Notes under the pieces: model-generated
Told to the model about the DNA's origin: nothing
Database searches by the model: none
The model's input: the letters and a program-made list of their open reading frames with translations, nothing else
Origin: Candidatus Rokuibacteriota bacterium
GTDB lineage: Bacteria > Methylomirabilota > Methylomirabilia > Rokubacteriales > CSP1-6
DNA: 57,878 nucleotides
Direction of reading: 5' to 3'
Assembly (NCBI GenBank): GCA_016184365.1
Contig: JACPCW010000082.1
Coordinates: 1 to 57,878, forward strand
Shown: positions 44,116-52,784 of the stretch, one piece after another
Position numbering within the stretch: position 1 is the first letter of the stretch
How the letters are laid out: every line of letters starts with the position of its first letter
Made by a program: the position numbers and the translations under genes

Positions 44116-44982
44116 TCAAATCGGCAGCGTTTTCAAGTAGCGCCGGAACTCGTCGCCGAGGTCGGGCCGCGCAAGCGCGAACTCCACGGTCGCCTTGAGG
44201 AATCCGAGCTTGTCGCCGGTATCGAACCGCTTGCCCTCGAACTCGACCGCGTACATCGGCCGGCTGCGCCGCAGCGTGCGGAGCGCGTCGGTGAGCTGGA
44301 TCTCGCCCCGCCGGTCCGGCCGCGTCTCGGCCAGGATGTCGAAGATGTCGGACGTCAGCACGTAGCGGCCGATGATCGCGAGATCCGAGGGCGCGTCTTC
44401 CGCGCGCGGCTTCTCGACGAGGTCCTCGATCTGCCAGACGTTGCGCTCGAGATGGCGGCCCGCGATGACGCCGTACTGGTGGATGCGCTCGCGCGGGACG
44501 CGCTCGACCGCGATGACCGGTCCGTCGTACTTCTCGAACACGTCGAGGAGCTGCCGCATGCAGGGCCGCGACGCGCCGCCGATGATGTCGTCGCCGAGGA
44601 AGACGGCGAACGGCTCGCCGCCGACGAGCGGCCGCGCGCAGAGGATGGCGTGGCCGAGCCCGAGCGGCTCCTTCTGCCGCACGTACGCCACCGACGCGAG
44701 ATCCGACAGCGTCTTGAGCTGCGCGAGCTCCGCCGTCTTGCCCCGCTCGTTGAGGTAGTACTCCAGCTCGAAGGCCGCGTCGAAGTGGTCCTCGATCGCG
44801 CGCTTGTTGCGTCCGGTGACGAGGATGATCTGCTCGAGGCCCGACTCGACCGCCTCCTCGACCACGTACTGGATCGTGGGCTTGTCGACGAGGGGCAGCA
44901 TTTCCTTCGGCTGCGCCTTGGTGGCGGGGAGAAAGCGGGTGCCGAGACCGGCTGCGGGGAAAACGCCTTTGCGTACGCTCAT
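44116..44982 (-). CDS. galU: UTP--glucose-1-phosphate uridylyltransferase
   Basis: A 288-residue nucleotidyltransferase making UDP-glucose for surface glycans. The N-terminal signature KGVFPAAGLGTRFLPATKAQPKEMLPLVDKP contains the UTP-binding G-x-G-T-R and the catalytic Lys region; EEAVESGLEQIILVTGRNKRAI, GLGHAILCA and FAVFLGDDII follow. The ATG is preceded by AAGGAG. It is the last gene of a minus-strand group beginning in the polysaccharide cluster and lies 22 bases after the MscS-type gene. Confidence 0.95.
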   Translation of the reverse strand: MSVRKGVFPAAGLGTRFLPATKAQPKEMLPLVDKPTIQYVVEEAVESGLEQIILVTGRNKRAIEDHFDAAFELEYYLNERGKTAELAQLKTLSDLASVAYVRQKEPLGLGHAILCARPLVGGEPFAVFLGDDIIGGASRPCMRQLLDVFEKYDGPVIAVERVPRERIHQYGVIAGRHLERNVWQIEDLVEKPRAEDAPSDLAIIGRYVLTSDIFDILAETRPDRRGEIQLTDALRTLRRSRPMYAVEFEGKRFDTGDKLGFLKATVEFALARPDLGDEFRRYLKTLPI

Positions 44983-45004
44983 GCGTGTGGCTCCTTGAAC
45001 CGCC

Positions 45005-45820
45005 TCAGGAGGTGGCGACGAGCGGGACCCGCTCGCGGTCGAACGCCTCCTTGATCCGTCGTCGAAGCTCGAGCTCTGCGGCGAAGCGCCGGGCGGGATC
45101 GACCTTCACGCTGACGCGAAGCACGACGTCCCCGCCAGTTATCTTCATGATACCCGGGACCTCCGGCGATTCCAGCGCAGCCCCCGTCTCCCCCGCCCAC
45201 CCCTCGGCCGTCGCGCGCAGCGTCGCGAGCGCGCGTGGCAGATCGGCGGCGTGGCCGACGGTCACGTCCACGGTCGCGCGCGCGAACCCGACGGACAGGT
45301 TCACGAAATCGTTGAGCAGGCCGTTCGGCACGACGCGGATCGAGCCGTCGTCCTGGCGCAGTCGAGTGACGCGCAGGCCGATCGTTTCCACGGTGCCGCG
45401 ATGACCGCCGATCTCGACGACGTCGCCGACCGACACCAGCCCCTCGAAGAGCAGGAACAGGCCGGAGATGAGGTCGCGGACGAGCGTCTGCGCGCCGAAG
45501 CCGATCGCGAGCCCCACGAGCCCGGCCGAGACGAGCAGCGCGCGCACGTCGATGCCGAGCTCGGTGAGGACGACGACGAGCACGACGAACGCGAGCAGCC
45601 ATCGCGCGAGGTTGGTCAGCAGCACGCCGACCGTCCGCACGCGCGGCGTGCTGATCTCGCGGCGCGCGGTGACGCGGTCGACGACCCGGACGACCAGGCG
45701 ATAGACGAGGAAGAGCGCGAGCACCGTCGCCGCGAGCGAGGCGAGGCGCGTGAGCAGCGCCGCGAGCGCCGGGTCGAGCTGGGTGAGCCGCGCGAGCAGT
45801 CCGGACGCGCCGTCGGTCAC
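45005..45820 (-). CDS. MscS-family mechanosensitive channel
   Basis: A 271-residue small-conductance channel. Hydrophobic helices at about 25-48, 66-88 and 92-115 are followed by the pore-lining TM3 (LLVSAGLVGLAIGFGAQTLV), then the beta domain with VGDVVEIGGHRGTVETIGLR and VVPNGLLNDFVNLS, and a C-terminal alpha/beta domain. The size and layout match the short MscS form. The GTG at 45820 overlaps the stop of the frameshifted gene upstream. Confidence 0.92.
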   Translation of the reverse strand: MTDGASGLLARLTQLDPALAALLTRLASLAATVLALFLVYRLVVRVVDRVTARREISTPRVRTVGVLLTNLARWLLAFVVLVVVLTELGIDVRALLVSAGLVGLAIGFGAQTLVRDLISGLFLLFEGLVSVGDVVEIGGHRGTVETIGLRVTRLRQDDGSIRVVPNGLLNDFVNLSVGFARATVDVTVGHAADLPRALATLRATAEGWAGETGAALESPEVPGIMKITGGDVVLRVSVKVDPARRFAAELELRRRIKEAFDRERVPLVATS

Positions 45821-46451
45821 GGTTTTCGTCCGACGAGCAGGAGGCTGCCGCGGAAGCGGGGCACCAGGTGGAACGGCGCCTTCCCGAGATCGACGAGTCG
45901 CTGGGTCGGCCCCTTCACGTTGAAGTGCGTGTCGTCACCGATGAAATGGTGCGCCTCGGCCACGGCACCCCCCGCCTGTCGGAGGAGGCCGGACGTCTCC
46001 GGCAGTGTGTATTCCCGAGAGTGCGGCCGCCATTCGTCGTCCGGGTTCTCGTAGTCACCGTCAGGATGTCCGCGCCGCAGTCGTCTCGCATCGCCAGCCG
46101 GAAGTCGTCGGACGTCATGAGGCCGACGCCGATCAGCCGCGGCCCGGGCGGGACCAGGCGGTGGAGGATCCGCAGCAGGCTGCCGGGATACGCGCCGAAA
46201 TCCACCACCGTCGACCGCCCGCGCGGGAGGTACCGCACGCCGCGGTCGAGCGCGAACCACAGGCGATCGCGGTTGTTCAGGACGTGATGCATCGGCCGGG
46301 TGAAGCGACGGTCGTCCGCGGGAAACGCCTCGTACGGCAGCGGCACATAGTCACGGACGATCTGATCGAATCGCCGACGGCTTGCTGTCAGGCCGACATC
46401 GGCGCGTCCGCGGATCGTGCCGCTCGGCGTCGCGGAGCCGCCGGATGTCAC
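45817..46451 (-). pseudogene. Frameshifted SAM-methyltransferase-like gene
   Basis: Two reading frames together encode one protein. The first (from GTG 46451) gives RRFDQIVRDYVPLPYEAF, HHVLNNRDRLWFALDRGV and VVDFGAYPGSLLRILHRL, a class I methyltransferase motif I, to ADILTV. The second resumes with DYENPDDEWRPHSREYTLPE and runs to the C-terminus (SLLLVGRKP). The join lies near 46056-46057, where GTGACTAC would read V-D-Y in frame if one G were restored. It is either a recent pseudogene or a one-base sequence error. GTGA overlaps on both sides place it in the operon. Confidence 0.7.
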
Positions 46452-46957
46452 GCGGCGCGAGACCGGCCGCGAGCGCGTTCCCCGTTCCGGCCCCGCGCAC
46501 CGCGCGCGGTCAGGACACGGAGCGCAACGACATAGGTGATCGCGGCGGCGATGACGCCGACGATCGTCGTTCCGGCGAGCAGCGCGATGGATGTCTCACG
46601 GAGCAGGCCGAGCGCTTCCTCCCAGTCGAACGCATCGTGACCACCGAGAAGAAGGCGGACGGTCTCCGCCGCCGCGGCGTCGTGCCCCGGAACGATCAGG
46701 GTCCCGATCTTGAGCGCGGCTCCGTACACGAACGGCGCGACCCACGGCAGGTTCAGCCACGCGCCGGTCACGGTCGTCACGCGGTTGAGACGGAAGACGG
46801 TCGCGAGCACCAGCGCCATGACCGTCTGAAAGAACCAGAACGGCGTGCAGCCGATGAAGACGCCGAGCGCCAGCGCCAGCGCGGTGCGCCACGGCGGGTC
46901 GTCGAGCTGGAGCAGCGCGTGCAGCCGGTCGCGAAGGCGGAGACGCGCGACCTTCAC
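46448..46957 (-). CDS. DUF2062 membrane protein
   Basis: A 169-residue inner-membrane protein. It starts VKVARLRLRDRLHALLQL and contains the family core ALALALGVFIGCTPFWFFQT, NRVTTVTGAWLNLPWVAPFVY and a final pair of helices (TTIVGVIAAAITYVVALRVL). DUF2062 proteins often accompany glycosyltransferases, though their role is unclear. The GTG at 46957 overlaps the stop of the WecA-like gene; the frame is open far upstream but without protein character. Confidence 0.85.
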   Translation of the reverse strand: MKVARLRLRDRLHALLQLDDPPWRTALALALGVFIGCTPFWFFQTVMALVLATVFRLNRVTTVTGAWLNLPWVAPFVYGAALKIGTLIVPGHDAAAAETVRLLLGGHDAFDWEEALGLLRETSIALLAGTTIVGVIAAAITYVVALRVLTARGARGRNGERARGRSRAA

Positions 46958-48123
46958 CGCGCCGACCGCCCGCGCCCCACGGATTCGAGGATCGCGATGA
47001 TCGCCAGCACGCAGACCGCCTGGAAGAGAATCAGCATCGCCTCGTCGGCGCGACTGCCCTTCAGCTGGATGGCCGAGAGCCCGAGCGTCGCGGCGATGAA
47101 GTAGATCAGCAGCACGCTCTGTGCCTTGGTGAGCCCGAGCGCCTCGAAGCGATGGTGGATGTGGTCCTTGCCGGTGTAGGCCAGCCACTCGACGAGGGTC
47201 GCGACCTTGCCGGTCAGGACGCGCACGACGCCGACGTGGCCGATGTCGAACAGCGGCACGGCGAGGATGAGCAACGGCGTGCACAGCGCGACGAGCGGGC
47301 TCGTCTCCGACCACTCCCCCATCACGGCGAATCCGGCAAGCGCGAACCCGACGAACGAGGCGCCGGCGTCGCCGAGGAAGATCCGCGCGCCGCCGGGCCG
47401 GAAATTGTACGGCAGGAACGCCAGGCACGCGCCGACCATCGCCGCCGACAGGTACATGAGGTAGCGCTGGTTCGTCTGCACGGCCGCGATGCTGAAGAAG
47501 AACGCCGCGATCACGCCGACGCCGGCGGCGAGACCGTCCATGCCGTCGAGGAACTGGATCGCGTTCGTGACGGTGAGCAGCCAGACCACCGTGATCACGG
47601 CGTTGAGCGCGACGGCCGCGGGAAACCAGTGCGGCACCAGCATGAGCTGCACGTCGTAGGCGAGCGCCACCGCCGCCGCGCCGAGCTGCCCCAGCAGCTT
47701 CAGCCACGCGGGAATCTCGACGATGTCGTCGACGACCCCGACGGCGACGACGATCGTCGCGCCGAGCGCGACGCCCTTCAGCGGGCGCGAGAAGTTGAAG
47801 TTGAGCAGCACGGTGACGGCGAAGCCGGTGAAGACGGCGACGCCGCCGAGCAGCGGCGTCGGGATCGCGTGCACCTTGCGGGCCGACGGCACGTCGACGA
47901 CGCCGCGCCAGAGGGCCACGCGATGCGCCACGGGGACGGCGAAGAACGTGATCGCAAACGCGAGACCGACCAGATAGAACCAGTGCAGCGCGACCGAGGG
48001 GCCGGGCTGCACGCGCAGCCACACGACGCCGGCGATGACGAGGAGCCCGACGGTGACGAACGGCCAGGACAGGAGTCCCGGCCGGATGTGCGGCGTGCTC
48101 ACCGTCACCGACGAGGCGCTCAT
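46954..48123 (-). CDS. WecA/MraY-family undecaprenyl-phosphate sugar-1-phosphate transferase
   Basis: A 389-residue polytopic enzyme that moves a HexNAc-1-phosphate from UDP to undecaprenyl phosphate, starting a glycan chain. Diagnostic parts: DVPSARKVHAIPTPLLGGVA, VGVVDDIVEIPAWLKLLGQ, the Mg site NAIQFLDGMDGLAAGVGV, RIFLGDAGASFVGF, and HIHHRFEALGL, the His-rich loop typical of WecA/TagO rather than MraY. About eleven helices are visible. The ATG at 48123 overlaps the stop of the DegT gene (ATGA). Confidence 0.92.
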   Translation of the reverse strand: MSASSVTVSTPHIRPGLLSWPFVTVGLLVIAGVVWLRVQPGPSVALHWFYLVGLAFAITFFAVPVAHRVALWRGVVDVPSARKVHAIPTPLLGGVAVFTGFAVTVLLNFNFSRPLKGVALGATIVVAVGVVDDIVEIPAWLKLLGQLGAAAVALAYDVQLMLVPHWFPAAVALNAVITVVWLLTVTNAIQFLDGMDGLAAGVGVIAAFFFSIAAVQTNQRYLMYLSAAMVGACLAFLPYNFRPGGARIFLGDAGASFVGFALAGFAVMGEWSETSPLVALCTPLLILAVPLFDIGHVGVVRVLTGKVATLVEWLAYTGKDHIHHRFEALGLTKAQSVLLIYFIAATLGLSAIQLKGSRADEAMLILFQAVCVLAIIAILESVGRGRSAR

Positions 48124-49154
48124 GCCGCGAGCGCCTCGCGCAGCGAGGCGGCGACGCGATCGACGTCGTCGTCCGTCAGCGTCGGATAGCACGGCAGCGA
48201 CAGCGAGGCGTCCCACAGGCGGTCGGCCTCGGGATAGCCGCCGATGCCGAGCGCCCGGTGCAGCGGGCGAAAGACCGGGCGTCGCGCGACGACGCCGCGC
48301 GCGTGGAGCGCGCTGAGGACGTCGGCGACGGGGCGCGTCACGGCCACGACGAACCGATGATAGACGTGCCCCGGGCTGTCGTCGGGCAGCCGGCACGGAC
48401 TGTCCTGCAGCGCGGCCCGGTAGCGCGCGGCGATCGCGCGCCGGCGCGCCAGGAACCCGTCGAGCCGCTCGAGCTGGGCCAGGCCGAGCGCCGCCTGCAT
48501 GTCCGTGAGCTTGAAGTTCCCGCGCGGGACGAGATCGGGCTGCTCGTCGTAGTCGCGCGCGCCACGCGCCTGAGCGACGAGCGCCTCCGGCCCGGCGACG
48601 ACGCCGCCTTCGCCGGTCGTGAGGAGCTTGGTCGCGTAGAACGATCCGATGGCGATCGTCCCGAGCGAGCCGACCGGGCTCGTCGCGTCCGATGGTGAGA
48701 TGGTCTGCGCGCAGTCCTCGACGACGGACACTCCGAGCGCGGTGAACGCCGGCATGTCGACCGGACGTCCGAACGCGTGCGGCACGACGAGGCACCGCGT
48801 CCGCCGCGTCAGCCGCCGCTTGGCGTCGTCGGGCGCGAGCGACAGCGTCACGGGATCGGCATCGGCGAGCACCGGCGTCGCGTTCACCTGCATCACGGCG
48901 TGCCAGAGCGCATCGCAGACGTAGGTCGGAATGATCACCTCGTCGGCCGGTCCGACGCCGACGGCGCGCAGCGCCAGTTGCAGCGCCGCGGTGCCCGAGC
49001 TGACCGCGGCGGCCGCCGGGGTGCCGAAGCGACGCGCGAGCGCACGCTCGAACGCGGCGACTTCGGGACCCTGGGCGACCTGACCGCCGGCCACCACGCG
49101 CGCGACCCGGGTTGCGTCCTCCGAACCCAGGGTCGGGCGTGAGTGCGGGATCAA
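48120..49154 (-). CDS. DegT/DnrJ/EryC1-family sugar aminotransferase (second copy)
   Basis: A 344-residue PLP aminotransferase. It begins with TTG at 49154, overlapping the PIG-L stop, which gives the expected N-terminus LIPHSRPTLGSEDATRV; no ATG or GTG precedes it. SSGTAALQLALRAVG binds the cofactor phosphate, VVEDCAQTI carries the PLP Asp, and the Lys is in GSFYATKLLTTGEGGVV. It is clearly distinct from the DegT gene at 34898. Set beside the deacetylase, WbqC protein and methyltransferase, it probably makes an amino sugar for the O-chain. Confidence 0.88.
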   Translation of the reverse strand: MIPHSRPTLGSEDATRVARVVAGGQVAQGPEVAAFERALARRFGTPAAAAVSSGTAALQLALRAVGVGPADEVIIPTYVCDALWHAVMQVNATPVLADADPVTLSLAPDDAKRRLTRRTRCLVVPHAFGRPVDMPAFTALGVSVVEDCAQTISPSDATSPVGSLGTIAIGSFYATKLLTTGEGGVVAGPEALVAQARGARDYDEQPDLVPRGNFKLTDMQAALGLAQLERLDGFLARRRAIAARYRAALQDSPCRLPDDSPGHVYHRFVVAVTRPVADVLSALHARGVVARRPVFRPLHRALGIGGYPEADRLWDASLSLPCYPTLTDDDVDRVAASLREALAA

Positions 49155-49765
49155 AGATTGAGGAGCAGCCGCACCGACTGGAACGCCTCGGCGTACTTCA
49201 CGCGCGCCTGGATGCCGCGGAAATTCGCGGAGGACTTCGCGAGCTCGAGGATGGTCAGGTCCTCGATGTTCGTCTTCGTGACCTGCGACTGGTGCGCTTC
49301 CAGCGCGGCGAGCTTCCGGTCGAGCACCTTTTCGATGTCGGTGTAGCAGTTCGGCATGAAGTTCTGCGTCGTCGGTCCCTCGTAGAAGAGGAAGTTCGGG
49401 ATGTAGCGCGTCGCGGAGACCGTGCACTGCGCCAGATGCCGGTGGTCCTGGTGCGTGTCGTCGGGATGGTTCACGAAGATCATCCGCGGCTGCACCGTCT
49501 GGATGACGGTCTCGATCTGCACGATGAGATCGCGGCTCAGCGGGACTTCGGTGTCGGTGTAGCCGCCCCAGAACACGCGCGTGGCGCCGAGCGCGATGGC
49601 CGCGTCTTCCTGCTCGCGCCGCCGCACCGACGGCTCGCCGCCGCGCCCGCCGTCGCTGACGATGAACAGGTAGACGTCGTGGCCCCTCTGCGCGTACTTC
49701 GTCAGCATCCCGCCGCAGCCGTACTCGATGTCGTCGGGATGGGCGCCGAGCGCGAGGACGTTCAT
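49151..49765 (-). CDS. PIG-L family deacetylase
   Basis: A 204-residue zinc-dependent N-deacetylase of the LmbE/PIG-L fold. The metal motif A-H-P-D-D (LALGAHPDDIEYGCGGML) is at the N-terminus and the second ligand region is NHPDDTHQDHRHLAQ. Members remove acetyl groups from GlcNAc-containing substrates; the location in a polysaccharide cluster supports a sugar substrate. It ends with the TTG-overlapping stop of the DegT gene. The ATG overlaps the WbqC stop. Confidence 0.9.
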   Translation of the reverse strand: MNVLALGAHPDDIEYGCGGMLTKYAQRGHDVYLFIVSDGGRGGEPSVRRREQEDAAIALGATRVFWGGYTDTEVPLSRDLIVQIETVIQTVQPRMIFVNHPDDTHQDHRHLAQCTVSATRYIPNFLFYEGPTTQNFMPNCYTDIEKVLDRKLAALEAHQSQVTKTNIEDLTILELAKSSANFRGIQARVKYAEAFQSVRLLLNL

Positions 49766-50469
49766 GCCGGGGTCAGCTCGTGCCAGTCGTCGCCGCGTCG
49801 GAGGATGGGAAGCGCGTCATCGCCGTGCATCAATAGTACGTCAAGGGCCGAGAGGAATGGAACAAACGGGCCGTGTTCCTGCCGGTATTCGGGGTGTCCG
49901 TAGCGTTGCTGGAGCACCGTCAGACCGGCCGCCGCGAACGGTCGGACGTCCAGGTAGCTGGTCGCGTCACCGCCGGCGAGGTACGTCGTCGCGCCGAGCG
50001 CGCGGCAGATGTCCACCAGCCGCCCGCTCGGATCGGCGGTCGTGATCCCGAGGTCGGACGCGAGCCGCGCCGGGGTCCGGATCCCGAGCGCCTCCGCCAG
50101 CCATTGCGCGCTTGCCGCGGTGGCCGGCGCCAGGCGCGTCCACGTCCGCTCGTAGAACGCCCGCAGCGCCTCGTGGTGCCGTTCGAGGTAGGGCGCACGC
50201 GCGTACGCCTGCGCGATCGTGGTGAGGTGCCGGCGCGTCCACGGCTGGTCGTCGTCGATCGGCACCTCGCGGATCGGCATGCCGAGGCGGCTCCGCACCG
50301 GGATGGTCAGCCATCGCGCGCCGTCGCGCGTCTTGATGCGGTTGCGGTTCTGCCAGCCGTTCTTCTCGTACTGCACGGTGTCGAGCAGCACGAACACGTC
50401 GGCGGCGGCCCACTTCGCGAAATATCCGAGCCACGGCAGGTAGTGGGGCTGGTGGATGGCGACCTTCAT
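49762..50469 (-). CDS. WbqC-family protein
   Basis: A 235-residue member of the WbqC family found in O-antigen clusters. It begins with the defining MKVAIHQPHYLPWLGYF, followed by ADVFVLLDTVQYEKNGWQNR and RWLTIPVRSR, and TYLAGGDATSYLD. Its activity is not firmly established; links to acyl- or amino-sugar modification have been proposed for relatives. The ATG overlaps the methyltransferase stop (ATGA). Confidence 0.9.
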   Translation of the reverse strand: MKVAIHQPHYLPWLGYFAKWAAADVFVLLDTVQYEKNGWQNRNRIKTRDGARWLTIPVRSRLGMPIREVPIDDDQPWTRRHLTTIAQAYARAPYLERHHEALRAFYERTWTRLAPATAASAQWLAEALGIRTPARLASDLGITTADPSGRLVDICRALGATTYLAGGDATSYLDVRPFAAAGLTVLQQRYGHPEYRQEHGPFVPFLSALDVLLMHGDDALPILRRGDDWHELTPA

Positions 50470-51284
50470 CGGGCGCGCAGGTGGTAGACGGTGTGCTTGG
50501 GAAAGCGGCGCACGAACGGCACGCGCCCGAACACGGCGTTGACGCGCTCGCCGTACGCGAGATCGAAGAGCCGGCGGGTGATCGCGGTGCGCTCCGCCCA
50601 CCGGGGGAAGAGATAGCCGACGCCGCTGCGCTCCTCGATGGTGAAGCCCGAGACGGTGAGCTGGCGCTCGAGCTCCCTCGTGAGGACGAACATGTGCGGG
50701 AACCACGGGATCGGGCGCGCGGTGAATTCCCGCAGATGCTCGTGTTCATCGCAGTAGAACGGCCGGCGGAGGCGGAACATCTCCCAGTAGGACCGAAGCG
50801 TCACGCTCGGCACGCTGATGACCAGGTGTCCGCCCGGCCGCAGCACGCGTCGGAGCTCCGCGAGCGCCCGCTCGATGTCGAGCACGTGTTCGAGGGTCTC
50901 GAGGCACGTGGCCACGGCAATGCTGCCGGAGGTGAGCGGCAGTCGCTCCACCAGCGACTGAAGCAGCTGCGTCCTGCCGCCGAGTCCCGCGAGCTTCGCC
51001 CGGGCGCGCACGAGCCGCAGTCCCGAGACGTCCACGCCGACGCGCCGCCGCATGCGGTCGGCGGTCTTCACGAGCAGCCGCCCGTCGGCGCAGCCGATGT
51101 CGGCGAAGACGCCGTCGCACCCCGGCAGCCTGCGGATCACGTGGTCGAGCAGCCGGTCGCCCCAGCCTCCGCTCGTGCCTCCGGGCCCGTAGTACGAATC
51201 GTCGAAATCGCCGCCCTCGCGCGCCACGCGTTCGTAGAACTCGCGGAACGCCGTTTCCTGCTCGGGCGCGGGATCACGTGTCAT
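50466..51284 (-). CDS. Class I SAM-dependent methyltransferase
   Basis: A 272-residue methyltransferase with motif I VFADIGCADGRLLVKTA, motif II-like acidic end VGVDVSGLRLVRARAK, and the post-I segment ATCLETLEHVLDIERALAELRRVLRPGGHLVISVPS typical of Methyltransf_11 enzymes. The C-terminal part (FPHMFVLTRELERQLTVSGF) follows the usual pattern. ATG 51284 (MTRDP) is used; an ATG ten codons upstream (MLLGLQ) is possible. It is divergent from the flippase gene across about 60 bases that must hold both promoters. It probably methylates a sugar or a glycan end. Confidence 0.85.
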   Translation of the reverse strand: MTRDPAPEQETAFREFYERVAREGGDFDDSYYGPGGTSGGWGDRLLDHVIRRLPGCDGVFADIGCADGRLLVKTADRMRRRVGVDVSGLRLVRARAKLAGLGGRTQLLQSLVERLPLTSGSIAVATCLETLEHVLDIERALAELRRVLRPGGHLVISVPSVTLRSYWEMFRLRRPFYCDEHEHLREFTARPIPWFPHMFVLTRELERQLTVSGFTIEERSGVGYLFPRWAERTAITRRLFDLAYGERVNAVFGRVPFVRRFPKHTVYHLRAR

Positions 51285-51344
51285 ACCATTTGCCTGGAGC
51301 CCGAGCAGCATCTTGACATCCGTGCACGCCGCTTCCAAGACGCG

Positions 51345-52784
51345 TTGAGCCCGCTCGGGCGGCGGCTGGTTCGCGGCAGCGCGGTCACGTTCGCGTCGAG
51401 CCTGCTGACGCGGGCGCTCGCCGCCGTCCAGTCGATCGTCATCGCGCGCTTGCTCGACCCGCACCAGGTCGGCGTGTTCGCGATCGTGATCTACGTGCTC
51501 GGCCTCGCGGCCGCCCTGGCCGATTTCGGTCTGCCGACCGCGACGGCGCGGCTCGTCGCGGACGCGCAGGGCGAGCGGCGCCGCGAGGTGCGCGGTGTCC
51601 TGGCCACGCTCGGCCTCGCCACGCTCGCGACGGCGACCGTCGCGGGCTTCGTGCTGTTCGCCGGCGCGGGATTCTTCGCCGGCGTCTACGACGAGCCGGC
51701 GCTCGCGGTGCTCTTCCGTCTGGCCGCAGTGCTGCTGGTGCTGTCGTTGACCGGCGGCTTCGTGGCCGGCGCGCTGCAGGGGCTCCAGCGGATCGAGCTG
51801 CTCGCCGCGGTCAGTGTGTTCAAAGGCGTCGCGACGGTGCTCGGGATCGTGGTGCTGCTCCCCGCCGTCGGGCTCGCCGGCATCCTCGTCGCCTCGCTCG
51901 TCGCGGAAACGCTCGCGCTCCTCGTCGTCGCACGGCCCATCGCCGGTGCGGCACGCGGCGGCGCCGCCACGCCGGCCTGGACGCTCGCGCGGCGGAGCGT
52001 CCACGTGGCCACGCCGGTCTTCCTCAACGGGCTGCTCCTGTGGGGCACCGCGCTCGTCGTCCGGTCGTGGCTGGCGGGCACGCGCGGCTACGCCGACGTC
52101 GGATATTTCCAGCTCGCCGACGCGCTGTCGCGGATCGTGCTCATGGTCGCGGCCGCGATCACGGTGCCGCTCGTGCCGATGGTGGCCGAGGTCGCGGTCA
52201 GGGAGCCGGCGCGCGTCGCCACGCTCGGCCGCGCGGCGCTTCGCGCGACGCTCCTCGGCGCGCTGCCACCGGCGATCTTCCTGTCCGTCGGTGCGCCGGC
52301 CATCGTCGTGCTGATCTACGGCTCGGCGTATGCGGACGCCGGCGTGCCGACCGCGCTCCTGGCGCCGTCCGCGCTGCTGCAGGGCCTCGCCTTCGTCGCG
52401 TGGTCGATCTTCGTCGGCTCGGGTCGCGGGTGGGCGGGCTTCGCGGTCCAGGCGGTCGGGCACGCCGCGCTGATCGCGCTCGGAGCCGCGCTGATCCCGG
52501 GGTTCGGCGCGGTGGGACTCGGGATCGCGCAGCTCGTCGCCGGCGCGCTGTCCGCCGCGATCGGTGTCTGGTCCCTGCACCGGACGGGCGCCCTCAGCCT
52601 CGATGGTTCCGGGCGGCTGCTCGCGCTCGCGGTCGCGGCCTGGATGGCCGCCGCGCTCGCGGCCCTCGGCGGCGTCACGGGGCTCGCCCCGGCGGCGACG
52701 CTCGCGCTCGTGGTCGCAGGACTCGCCTGGTGGACGCTGCGGCCCGAGGAGACCGCGTGGGTGCGGAGGGCGCTCAGGGCTTGA
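51345..52784 (+). CDS. Polysaccharide flippase (Wzx/MATE-like)
   Basis: A 479-residue membrane protein with about 14 helices, of the oligosaccharide flippase family that carries lipid-linked O-units across the inner membrane. The N-terminal RLVRGSAVTFASSLLTRALA, VQSIVIARLLDPHQVGVFAI and DFGLPTATARLVA are typical. The only start that gives a complete first helix is the TTG at 51345; the next good starts cut into it. The gene is the sole plus-strand member of the polysaccharide cluster and its 3' end overlaps the PHP-like gene by 11 bases. A TTGACA (51313-51318) lies upstream, but its -10 is poor. Confidence 0.85.
   Translation: MSPLGRRLVRGSAVTFASSLLTRALAAVQSIVIARLLDPHQVGVFAIVIYVLGLAAALADFGLPTATARLVADAQGERRREVRGVLATLGLATLATATVAGFVLFAGAGFFAGVYDEPALAVLFRLAAVLLVLSLTGGFVAGALQGLQRIELLAAVSVFKGVATVLGIVVLLPAVGLAGILVASLVAETLALLVVARPIAGAARGGAATPAWTLARRSVHVATPVFLNGLLLWGTALVVRSWLAGTRGYADVGYFQLADALSRIVLMVAAAITVPLVPMVAEVAVREPARVATLGRAALRATLLGALPPAIFLSVGAPAIVVLIYGSAYADAGVPTALLAPSALLQGLAFVAWSIFVGSGRGWAGFAVQAVGHAALIALGAALIPGFGAVGLGIAQLVAGALSAAIGVWSLHRTGALSLDGSGRLLALAVAAWMAAALAALGGVTGLAPAATLALVVAGLAWWTLRPEETAWVRRALRA

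Noticed and set aside
46448..48022. Long open frame (over 500 codons) spanning the DUF2062 and WecA-like genes
   Set aside because: Only its last 169 codons have protein character; the rest is an out-of-frame Arg/Ala-rich reading of the WecA-like gene.
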